From the NCBI RefSeq assembly GCF_030384665.1, contig NC_083677.1, positions 1,051,501-1,115,500 on the forward strand: a stretch of 64,000 bases of DNA, written 5' to 3'. This stretch comes from Lodderomyces elongisporus. Its lineage: Eukaryota; Ascomycota; Pichiomycetes; Serinales; Debaryomycetaceae. A model generated the notes under the pieces. It saw only the letters and a list, made by a program, of their open reading frames with translations. It had not been told where the DNA came from and searched no databases. The position numbers and the translations under genes were made by a program. Below are positions 10,443-20,567 of the stretch, in pieces (the stretch's first letter is position 1; every line of letters starts with the position of its first letter).

Positions 10443-11770
10443 TTTGAAAATGCGGAGGACGCAGGCGGAGTAATAATTCCCGTAGCTCTTACACTATCTG
10501 CACCATTTTTTTGTTTCTCATTATATATTTGTTGCAAAGGAGTTGAGAGATTACCGTTTCCGATATCCTCATTCAAAAAGGCTTTGTTTTTCTCAAGTTT
10601 TTCAATAACACTTTTGTGAAATGGGACCACACCTAACAAGTTACCACTAAATATTGACCCGTTTTCTTGTAACGCATTGAGGGCCGAGTTTGTATTATCA
10701 TATGTAATTTTGATCCATCCTGGCCCGGTAAATATTGGTACATTGCGTCGCTGCTTTTCAATTGTTAGCAACGATTTAGCGCCGTCACGGCCTTCCAAGG
10801 AAAAGTCTGTAAATTGTTCAAGAATTGTTCCAAACTGTTTAAAGAACTGGATAATCTGGCTAACCGAATTCTCAGGATACCCAAACACAATAATAGATGT
10901 TTCGGTATCATTATCAAAATCGACTGGTGTATTTTTTTCGTCAGTTTGATCAAAATCTTTGTTGTTATTGTTGTTCTTCTTCTTGCTGTTATCAACAAAA
11001 TTATTGTTTCTATTGAATAGGTTTTTGAACTCTTGCGGCGCCTTATTTGCAACGTTTGATAAAGTATCGCGTTCTGGTTTCGAAGAAAAACGTTCTTCAT
11101 TCAAATCGTAGATGGAACGCAAAGGAGGCAAATCAGTCACAATGCCACTTCCTGCAATAGTTGATGCTCCTGAATTGGCTCCACCATCATCATCTTGCAG
11201 TTGATGGAAACTATCATTCAATGTTTCATCGAAACGACTAAGGTCACCACCAACAGAATCGAAAAGAGCACTCAAACTCGTGTTATTTCTGTCCAAGAGA
11301 CTTCCATGACCTAATGAATTGTGTTTGTTGTTACTTCCAAACGAAACAATATTAAATTGCTCATTGGACACCAACACTGAAGAGTTTGCATTTTGAGATT
11401 TTTTGTTCCCAGACTTGTTTGAATTAGGTGCATTTATATGGAAGGCAGTTTTTTTGTGTGGTATTAGGTGGTTTGGGATAATCCTTTTCTTGTGGTTGTG
11501 TTGTGATTGTAACCACGTTGGTTGTTCTTGTGGATTTTGGCTACCAATTAATTGTGGTTGATTGTTTTGTTGCTGCTGTTGCAAAAGTTGTTGTTGTTGC
11601 TGTTGTTGTTGCTGTTGCAAGAGTTGTTGTTGTTGCTGCTGTGGTTGCTGTGGGACTTGTTGTTGAGCAAATTGCAGTGGTTGCTGCTGTTGTTGTTGGT
11701 TACCAAAACCAAATGTGCTACTATTGGTGAAAAATTGATTTGACGGCTGACGATTGAATAATGTAGACAT
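10211..11770 (-). CDS. NUP53: Nucleoporin Nup53/Nup59 (Nup35 type)
   Basis: The product is 519 residues from the ATG at 11770 (MSTLFNRQPSNQF). The N-terminus has FG-like spots (FGFGNQ) and a long Gln-rich region at about residues 20-85. Around residues 300-395 lies the Nup35-type RRM-like domain (SIIVFGYPENSVSQIIQFFKQFG, then GWIKITYDN and a SGNLLGVVPFH strand). The C-terminal residues LGLVGSISKYLFGFHDL form the amphipathic membrane-binding helix typical of Nup53 and its paralogue Asm4/Nup59. These proteins link the pore inner ring to the membrane and to Nup170. Which of the two yeast paralogues it corresponds to cannot be decided here. It shares a 638-bp divergent promoter with RRP42. Confidence 0.85.
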
Positions 11771-12408
11771 TGTTGATAAAATATAAACTTTGAAAGAAAA
11801 AAAAATAAGAACAAACAAATAGAAAAGGATTGAAAAAAAAAACAAGTGTAACTTTGTTTTGGTATAATCGAGTAGGTCTAATACAAGTTGTTGATGATTT
11901 GATAAATTTTTTGAGGTTGGTGGTTGAATAACTTGAGATTCCAGAAATTTCAAAGAAGCCAAAATATCTCAAAATCTTAAAATCTCAAAAGCAACAAAAT
12001 AAAGAAGAGGAAGAAAAGGAAGAAGAAGAAAAAGAAGAAGTAGAACGCCTGAAAAAAAAACAATAATAGAAATTTTACAGTTGGTAGCACTGTCACATCA
12101 AATCTCATCATCTCTCTAGTTCGATTCGAAATACCGCATCAACTTAGGAGCATATCTTCATACCTGTACATATTTACAACTATTTGGTATACATCTCATA
12201 TTAAACACTTTGAAGATCGAGGCATTTTAACAACTAGAGTCAATTTCTGTTTCTTACTTTCCTTTTTGATCTTTGATTCTATAATTTATTTTTTTTTCGT
12301 TTGATTTCCCATTCAATTAACAATCTTGGCTAAGTGGAATAACACAATTTCCATATAAAATCAACCTAGTTCAATACTTTTTTGTTTCTTTAGAATTTTA
12401 TTTGAATC
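11771..12408. promoter_or_regulatory. Divergent promoter, NUP53 / RRP42
   Basis: This 638-bp spacer has an A/G-rich stretch at about 11990-12062 and T-rich tracts at 12285-12300, the latter in the RRP42 leader region. A B-box-like GTTCGATTC at about 12119 has no pairing flanks, so it is not a tRNA. No gene is seen. Confidence 0.5.
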
Positions 12409-13287
12409 ATGATTTTATCACCAGCTGAGAAACAGTACTTGTATGACTCTCTTAGTCATCCACAACTCATTAGGCCAGATTCACGATCAACTCATCAATA
12501 TAGGCCATTGGAGGCGACTACTTCTTTCTTGCCAGGATCAAATGGCTCGGCACGAATAAGACTCTCAGATGGTTCTGAGTGTATAGTCAGTGTTAAATCT
12601 AAAGTTGTCACTTACGATGCACGAATCAACCACAATGCAGTAGAGTTGGACATTGATATTGTGGGATATAGAGACGATTCAAATTACGTGGCCAATTTGC
12701 GATATCAGCTAAGCAACCTCTTGCAACAAAATTTCCCACACGACGTCTTGAAACTCACATCACGATATGCGTTTAAATTGTTTATTGATTGCATTGTTAT
12801 TAGTCATACTTCGTATCCACTAAGCCTTATTAGTTTCGCCACTTATTTGGCTTTGAAGCTGACAAAATTGCCGCTTTTAATCAGTGATGTTAATGATGAA
12901 GAAGTCGCCGAGTTACCAACATTTTCAGACGATTGGGACAATGCCACATCACTTTCGCAGATTTTGCAGGAGAAACAAATTGCCAGCGCAGATTTTCAAC
13001 CGCCAGTGCTAGTGACAATTGGTGTTGTGGGCAACAACTTGATATTTGATCCTTCTCTTGAGGAAGAGCAAGTCTTGGAAAATAGTCTAATTGTTGGTTT
13101 CTATAACGGCAAGGTTATAACACCTATATTAAATGCAAATTTCTCAAGCAACAACTACAAAGGGTTTGATAAAAGTTTGATGATAAGAGCATTAACTTTA
13201 AGTAACAAGTTTTGTCCATACATTATTAAAGCTCTCGACACATTGGTTGAGCAAGAAAGCTATGAAACTGAAGGATCTATATTTTAG
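12409..13287 (+). CDS. RRP42: Exosome core subunit Rrp42
   Basis: The product is 292 residues (S. cerevisiae Rrp42 has 265). The N-terminal block MILSPAEKQYLYDSLSH, the RPLEATTSFLPGSNGSARI segment and the following SDGSECIVSVKSKVV are typical of the RNase PH fold of Rrp42. They are followed by the FKLFIDCIVISHTSYPLSL core and EVAELPTFSDDWD. Rrp42 is a catalytically inactive ring subunit of the nuclear and cytoplasmic RNA exosome, which acts in 3'-5' decay and rRNA processing. Codon 151 (12859-12861) is CTG at a position where, as I recall it, the S. cerevisiae protein has serine (ALNSTYLP). This supports CUG-Ser decoding. Confidence 0.95.
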   Translation: MILSPAEKQYLYDSLSHPQLIRPDSRSTHQYRPLEATTSFLPGSNGSARIRLSDGSECIVSVKSKVVTYDARINHNAVELDIDIVGYRDDSNYVANLRYQLSNLLQQNFPHDVLKLTSRYAFKLFIDCIVISHTSYPLSLISFATYLALKLTKLPLLISDVNDEEVAELPTFSDDWDNATSLSQILQEKQIASADFQPPVLVTIGVVGNNLIFDPSLEEEQVLENSLIVGFYNGKVITPILNANFSSNNYKGFDKSLMIRALTLSNKFCPYIIKALDTLVEQESYETEGSIF

Positions 13288-13472
13288 TTTTATATAATTG
13301 TAAGCTAAATAAAGAAACAAATATAAAGACAAGCAAAGAAACAAACAAACAAGGCAACAAACAAACTGACAGACTGAAAAGTAAAATACTTTCAGAATTT
13401 AATTACAGATAATGAATTTAATGAGCAAACAAACAAACGAGGATGCAGTATAAACTTTTGAATGTCTTGATT

Positions 13473-15226
13473 CTAACAATGCTGAGAAGAGTAGGCATGC
13501 ACTATAATGGCTGCAGCAGTTTGGATATTCATCGAACGTATAATACCAACTTGCTTGATCTCGACGCAAAAGTCCAATTCAGCAAGCAACTCTCCTGGAA
13601 TACCTTCTTTTTCTTTTCCCAACAAGATTAAAGACTTTTTGGCAAATTCAAGATTTTTGTTTAATTGTACAGATTTGTCAGTTTGTTCTAATCCAATAAG
13701 CGTATACCCATCTCTTTTCTTTTCAAGTAAATAGTTTTTAATCTCTTCCGGTTTGACTTCATGCATCGGCATCCATTGGTCAGCTGTAACTGCAACATTT
13801 TTGAACTGAGGGTGTTTTGCCACCTCCATATCGTGAATAGTTAGCAAACCTACACCTAGCACATCACTAAGACGACATATACCACCCAAATTAGGTGGCT
13901 TATCAACTAACGAAGCCACAACTATCAAGTCGCTTCTGCTTAGGTCTTTTGCAGATCTGGGATTATCGATATTCATAACTGAATTCCAAGCACCACTCTT
14001 GGTCTGCAATGGCGATGCCTGCTCTACTACCTGCTCTGGTGTAATGATGTGTCTTTTGTAAGTTTCTCGGAGTTTGTTGATGTCTTGAGTCTCTCCAATT
14101 GGCCGTCTCAATATTTCTTTTTGATCAGTCGAAAGGTATTGTTCAAACTGCTCCTTTGTGATAAAGTCCATATCATCGCGATCAGTCAATCTTAGCAAGT
14201 TTCCTCCAGCAATATAAGTCAAATTCAAGTCGCGTTTAATGTCCCATATGAGATCGTCACCACTTCTGTACAGGGTAAAGATTTCAGAATTCACAGCAGT
14301 TTGATAGAGCGTGTAAACCAATTGTTTGAGACGTGGATCAAGCAGTTTTTGTTCCAGCAGTGACATTGACAGCAAGTCCTTTCTTTCAATTTCATTCCAA
14401 ATTGATATAATCATCGATAGTGAAAAATGTCTAATTAATCTCTTTTGCGCAGTTGCTCCAGCAATTATCACGTTGATATACTTTGATAAATAGTCCACTT
14501 CCGTATCCCTCTCCAATTGGGCAATCATAAGGAATAATATCCGCTTGTACGATAAACAAACTGTTGGTTTGATATCCTTGTAATTCTCAGTCAACTCGTT
14601 AAACATTTCGTCCGAGAGTGTAGGATTCTGCAACATCTTGTAAGCAATGATCCATTCGATATACAGTCTAACCAACGGACTAGGGTCAGTGGCAACCCTG
14701 GTAATGAAAAGGTTGAAATCAATGTCTATTTGATCAACAATGGAAAGAATTATAGAATAAAGTTGAATTCTATTCCATTCTTCATAAGCATCGGTGCGCT
14801 TAAGTGCATTGAAAAGATGAAATTCTTTTTCATTTTCAATAATGAAGGCATAAATCTTTTGTGCAAAGTCCTTATTGTTAATGGAATTGAACAATACAAT
14901 AGTATCAATTCGAGCACTAATTTCATGGACACCAAAGACTCTTTTATAAATGTCTGAACTTTCTTTATTTACCGCAATTTCTTTATCAAACTTTTCAGCT
15001 AATACGTTAACCAAATTGAAATGGGCATTTTTAGGTTGGTAAACCAAATACATTTTGACAAGAACTTCTGGCATCCAATCCAAACTTTCAAACTTGTTCG
15101 TGTTTGAAATGTGGAGTTTAGAAAGACAAGACGCCAAAGCAGGTAATAATGTTCTTCTTGTTTTGGAATTTTCCAAGACTGAAATGCAAAAATTTCGCAA
15201 ATCTTGTCCGTAATCGTTGTAATTGC

Positions 15227-15270
<44 letters not shown>

Positions 15271-17840
15271 TCGTCTTCGTCGTCAAAGTCTCTCTCTTTT
15301 TCTTCTCTGGTTTCATAAACAATTCTTTCATGAAGCATAGCTTCGATGACAAGGAGGTGTAATTTCCGATCAATTAAGTTCAACCGTTGAGACGCTAACT
15401 GAGACCATACTTCAATCAAGAACGCAACGATGTCAGAGACCAAAGCTGGTTCAGGGTTAGATTGCAAGTAATTGATTATCGCTTTGATCATTGAACATCT
15501 TCCATCAAGACTCAAGATACTGGAACTAAAAATACCAAGCAAATTTTGGAAATCAATTGGTTGCTTACAATATGAAGTAGATAAACACGTCAAGTATTCA
15601 CCTTCGATTGCATCTTTCAATTTGTAAAAGAACCGATCTCTTTTCGATGCTTCTTTCTCATTCAATAGCAATTCATTTTTGAAATTGAACACTTCCAAGG
15701 GATTTTCAAAAACATAGTTTGAGTTTGCAAAAAGTTTGTTGAAAAGCTTGAATTTTGCAACAGAATCTTTCAAGACTTCGATATCTGCTGACTGGAGCTC
15801 CATTTCTATTTTGCGCCACAACTGGGTCATAATAGATGACGAGATATCAATACCAGATTTGAACTCAATACGATCAAGTGCTTCTATAACCTCAATATTG
15901 TCCAGTAATGGCAAATTGGCCAAATTCTCACAAGACATTTGCAAATATCCAGCTTCAAGAAGTTTTGCCTGTAACAAGTCATTGGTGGTATTGAGGACGT
16001 TATTGTTTCTTGAAAAGCAAATTTGCAACACCTGTTGATCTATATCAGTAATATCGATTACTCCACATCCATCATTTTGCAATTCTGTAACGTAATCCAG
16101 AACCAAACTCCAATCTCTCCTTAATGTTGCATATCCATTGTACTTGACGAATTTTGCCAAAAGTTCAAAGAACTTTTTTGAATTTGGTTCAAAGTGCAAC
16201 AAGAGTCGCAAGTTTAGTGCCTGACAATAACTCTCATGAAATTCATCTTCAGCCGTCTTATCAAATAATTCCAAAAGTAAAGTATCATGAACACCACCAT
16301 ATTGCAAGAGTTTTCTGTTCTCTCCTAAACCTTGCAACATTCCTTGTAAAACGAGTATTCTTGAAGGGGCGAATCCATCTTTCAAGTCAACGAGAACCTT
16401 GAGCACAGATTTGGCAACGTTTTGAACATCGTTGGGATCTTTTAAATTTTGAAACATGTGCATGATAAAGCTCTGCAATTTCTCAACATATGCACAGTTT
16501 ACTACACCATCAATTGTTTTCACGTGTAAATGACTAGCTGTCATCAAATTTGGCAAGATATCTTTTTCCAAAATCGGCAATGCCGATTTAATCAAGTACA
16601 AGTTTTCCAAAGGAATGGAGAGCAACAATCTCATTGTAAATTTACGCACCGAGTCAATAGTAGCTTTAAACCCAGTGGACAAGAGGGCCCACCCCCAAGA
16701 TGAGAAAATCCTTGAGTTTGATGAGATTAATGCAGTCATGTCATTGATACCAGCCTCTGCCTGGTGCAAAGAAGTATCGACTGCTATAATCTCATACAAG
16801 GTGATATACCTTGCCCACTCATTAAGGTAAAGGTCTTGCTCCTTCGTATCCCATTTCACAAACTTGTTTTCAAAGTCCAAGTTAATTGACTTGATGCTCA
16901 TGGTCAAGATTGAGAGTGAGTATTTTCTATGTTCGTGCAGGTTACTGGTAAGCCCAATCTGGATGGCTGACCAATAGTAATCATTTTGTATGAGTTCTGC
17001 AAACTGTTTGTTTGATGCAATATTACTTGCGCTATTGTTCAAGTATCGGAGCCATAAAATGTAGGCTTGTTGTGTGTGGAATATTTTCAGTGAAGAGCTT
17101 TGCAAAGCGAAAACCACTTTCCATGTGATGTCGAACTTTGAGTCATCAGCACTCAATGCGGTGATTCTCCATTTGAATATTTTGGAGGCAGTCTCGGCAA
17201 TTGTTTGGTCATCTATTCCCAAGAGAATCAAAAGTAAAGTGTCAAGTTGAGTAGATTTGGGACAAGTATTTGATGCTAATGTTGTTGTTTCTGACGAGTT
17301 AGTCTGGCATATTAAATCCACCAAATCAAGTATTGCCAATAGCTCTTCTTCTGCAATTTCCTCCTTTTCCGTAGTAGGCTTTGTGAAAGAGAATAGTTGG
17401 TAAAAAGAAGGATTAAAGAAATTTTTGTTACGACTGATAAAGCTGGTTATAAGTGATGTGACGTGGTCAAAAATACTGGATTGCAAGGTTGGCACCGTTT
17501 GGACCAATTTGGCAATTGCAGCATTATAGCTTTTGTCAAGTATATGCCGATTGATGAACAGCTGAATGGTGGTAATTACATGGTGATCATCTTTAATCTT
17601 AATGATCGTCAACAAGTCGGCTAAATTGTCCACATTTTCATTTGACTCCTCAAGTCTCGACGCATATTTTTCTAATAACTCATTCTGCTTGTCATCATCA
17701 AGAAACCTGCCAATTAAAGCCAAAGTGTCCATCGTTGGAGTACAGTGTTTAAATTTAGCAGTTTTGGTTGTAGGAATCGTAACTAGATATTGAAAAATTT
17801 CTTGTAGAGATGGGGAGATGCAATAATTGCGCGCGTTCAT
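13473..17840 (-). CDS. TRM3: tRNA (guanosine-18-2'-O)-methyltransferase Trm3
   Basis: The product is 1455 residues, close to the 1436 of S. cerevisiae Trm3. The first 1270 residues are a helical-repeat-like region without other motifs. A SpoU (SPOUT) methyltransferase domain sits at about residues 1305-1450, with LIVVASLVDKPPNLGGICRL (motif 1 with Asn), SLILLGKEKEGIP (motif 2) and VGIIRSMNIQTAAAI (motif 3). This is the TARBP1/Trm3 architecture. The enzyme methylates the ribose of G18 in the D-loop of selected tRNAs. The start MNARNYC at 17840 is an ATG just downstream of a long T tract (17871-17912). An (Asp-Asn)n run near residue 870 is encoded by a 6-bp tandem repeat at about 15226-15270, probably a variable loop. 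Confidence 0.92.
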
Positions 17841-19099
17841 AAGCGCAATTAGTTTTTAGTTTAATGTTCTTTTTCTTTTTCTTTTTCTTTTTTTTTTTTT
17901 TTTTTTTTTTTCATTCATTTTACTTTCTCTTTTTTTGGGCGGCATTTGCATCAAAGTTCTATTTGAAGACTGTACAGTTGATGTATTAACATCCATTGAT
18001 AAACATTGGTCTCTACATGTTTTGAAATAACAAGTTTATGATTCCGCAAATATCATTACGAATTGTCGTTTTGACCAATTTCTCAATGCCAAAGAAAAAG
18101 AGGAATCATTTACCACCATCACCCACCAGCACCCACCAGCGCTCACAATCAATAACAATTTGTATTACCAATACTATTTGAGATAAGACTAAAACCCATT
18201 ATTGCAACTGGGGGAAGGTCAAGCACAATAAAATACCAAGAAATAAAATGACGAAAACCTATCCACATCGTGTGCATTGTGGGAAAAAGAAAAAGAACAA
18301 GATATTTGTATTCAAACAAAAAATATCACCTGAGATACTTAGCATGTGTCTTATCTTGCATTAAATATGTTTTTTTATTTTTCTTTTTGAATAAATGAAG
18401 CTTGAGGTGTTGTGGTGTTGTGGTGCTAAGGTGTTGTGGTGCTGAGGTGGAGGAGAGGAGGGATAAAGGCGGCAGTGGGATGGGTGGATGAAATCGGAAT
18501 TGGAATCCCGCGGTAAACCTTTCCTAAAACGGCCCTATCTCGCTTGACACTTCTCTCAATTTTTTTCTTCTTCTATTCTTTTGTTTCTCTCCTTCCGATA
18601 CCGACCTCCACTTTCATTTATGCCTTCAGCGGCAAAGGGAAAGCAACTAGAAGGTCTTCCTGCCCCCTGCCCCCCCACTCCCCACCCTCCACAAACACAT
18701 GTACATACACATCTCAATGCATTCAATCAGTTGACAAATTATGACTCGTCTAGAATTGTAAAATCAAGAAAAAAAAAACAGAAGGAAAAACAAAAAAGTT
18801 GTAAAAGATCTATATTTAATTGATAAAATTAGTTTTCAAAAAACAAAAAAAATTAGCTCAAGATAAGAAAACATTTGATCTATATATTTACGTTACAACA
18901 CACCAGCTGATTTTTCTTTTTTCTTCATCTTTCATCATTCATCTTTGATTGTTTATTATTTTATCATTTCTCAATTTTTTTCATTCTTTATTTTGATTAA
19001 TTTTATTTCCTTATTGAATTATATCTAATTATTATTATTTTAATTTTTTGTTCTTGGAGAGGTTGGAGAAAAAAAAAGGGACCAAATTAAAGACATATC
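17841..19099. promoter_or_regulatory. Divergent promoter, TRM3 / DUF3445 gene
   Basis: This 1.26-kb spacer contains a T tract of about 40 bases near the TRM3 start, a degenerate GTGTTGTGGTGCT repeat at about 18405-18450, a CCCGCGG palindrome at about 18507-18513, and a C-rich stretch at about 18661-18690. T-rich DNA precedes the DUF3445 start. Two overlapping open frames at 18544-18823 are low in complexity and overlap each other. I regard them as chance. Confidence 0.45.
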
Positions 19100-20350
19100 A
19101 TGAACTCGACGTTGGCTTCAACAGTACAGAATGCTTTGAACAAACCTTTTGACCCGACTTTGGTCACGGTTGTTGCATTTATCTTTGCTTCATTTTACCT
19201 TTACACTAAAAGTAAAGTATCAAGTATTGGCAAAAACGCCAACAAAACTATTTCCGAAGCAAAACCGGCAAAGTCCTCATTTTACAATAAACACAACTCA
19301 ACCCAGCTCCAAATCACACCACTCACCGAGTTTAAATGGAATGAAGATAATGAGCCCCTCAAATCAATGCCATTTAAAAATGCACCATACAAATTGACAA
19401 TGGGTATCAGGAGTCTCGAGGCTCAGGACTGGCTCTTGATTGAACCCACTTATTTATCACGTTTAGAACATAAACGTCGTATCTTGAACAATTGTCATCC
19501 TGCGTACCCCAAGACAAGGGATTTGAGATCATCCACTTTGTTTGCAAGTGAGGAGGCAAGAGAAGCAGTGGTTGAGTTTTATGACATTGTGATGGACTAC
19601 TGCTTACGCAAATACCCTACATGTTTTGCTACCACTACAGATTCAGAATCAGAATATCACAACCAAACTTTGATCCACAACTTGATCACCAACAAGAAAT
19701 ATCCACTCAAGGGTAATGGCATTGAGCCCAAGGTTCTTGAAGAATACTTGTCGCAAAACATTGAGGAAGATTTTATTATTCTTTTGAAGGACCCTTTGAG
19801 AGCACATGAGGAATATGGTGAAGAGTATTGGTTCAAAGCCGGAGTCTTTGGTTTTGCCGCTGGATTTGATCCAAAGGAACGATTTAATAAGCCACTTACA
19901 TCGATCCACCAGCTAATTCCTGGATACACTACTAAACTCAAGACATCAATGAATAGGTTTTTTGACCGTTTGTCCCCTGGACAATTTGTCACTAGGTCCA
20001 ACTGGTCGATGCAAACACACAAAAATTTCTACGTGGATGACCAGAACAAGGGCCACAATTTACCCAATGGCCACGAACAAAAGGCTATACCATATGAAAG
20101 CTTGAACTTTGATGATGTAAGGTATAGAAGTGAACGACAGGTATTGACCAAATTACCCAAGTCTGGCGCAGTGGTGTTCACCATCCGGACATATTTGATT
20201 CCTATTGAGGAGATTAGAAACGAAGGACCGGAAGTATGTGAACGGTTGATTGGAGCTATAAAGGGGTTTCCTGATGATATAAAGCAGTACAAAGCAGCAG
20301 GTGAATGGGGTCCAGCAATTATACAATATTTGAGCAAAAAACTTGATTGA
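19100..20350 (+). CDS. DUF3445 / heme-dependent oxidative N-demethylase-like protein
   Basis: The product is 416 residues. A hydrophobic segment at about residues 17-36 (DPTLVTVVAFIFASFYLY) looks like an N-terminal membrane anchor. From about residue 75 the sequence fits the DUF3445 family, related to the alpha subunit of heme-dependent oxidative N-demethylases. Recognisable parts are YKLTMGIRSL, the KRRILNNCHPAYPKTRD-like block, DFIILLKDPLRAHE, GVFGFAAGFDPKERFNKPL, then IHQLIPGYTTKL, RSNWSMQTHKNF and RSERQVLTKLPKSGAVVFTIRTYLIP. In bacteria such proteins demethylate amines; in fungi the substrate is unknown. The family call comes from memory of its conserved blocks. The ATG at 19100 is the first in frame. 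Confidence 0.7.
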   Translation: MNSTLASTVQNALNKPFDPTLVTVVAFIFASFYLYTKSKVSSIGKNANKTISEAKPAKSSFYNKHNSTQLQITPLTEFKWNEDNEPLKSMPFKNAPYKLTMGIRSLEAQDWLLIEPTYLSRLEHKRRILNNCHPAYPKTRDLRSSTLFASEEAREAVVEFYDIVMDYCLRKYPTCFATTTDSESEYHNQTLIHNLITNKKYPLKGNGIEPKVLEEYLSQNIEEDFIILLKDPLRAHEEYGEEYWFKAGVFGFAAGFDPKERFNKPLTSIHQLIPGYTTKLKTSMNRFFDRLSPGQFVTRSNWSMQTHKNFYVDDQNKGHNLPNGHEQKAIPYESLNFDDVRYRSERQVLTKLPKSGAVVFTIRTYLIPIEEIRNEGPEVCERLIGAIKGFPDDIKQYKAAGEWGPAIIQYLSKKLD

Positions 20351-20567
20351 AGAAGGAAGGAAGGAAGAAAAAAAAAAAGGGGGAAGGGAGGAGAGCTGGT
20401 TTGTATGCAGATGAAGGAAAGAAACTTTCATTAATTGTAAATTTATTCTACCTGTGCACTGTATATATATACATACATATAAATATAAAGATATCTACAT
20501 ATGTATATCCTTATAATTTTTCCAAATCAAAGGTTTAAAACTGTAACAAACTTTGAACCAATCAATG

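Noticed and set aside
18544..18823. Two overlapping small frames before the DUF3445 gene
   Set aside because: They overlap in different frames, are low in complexity and lie in a promoter.
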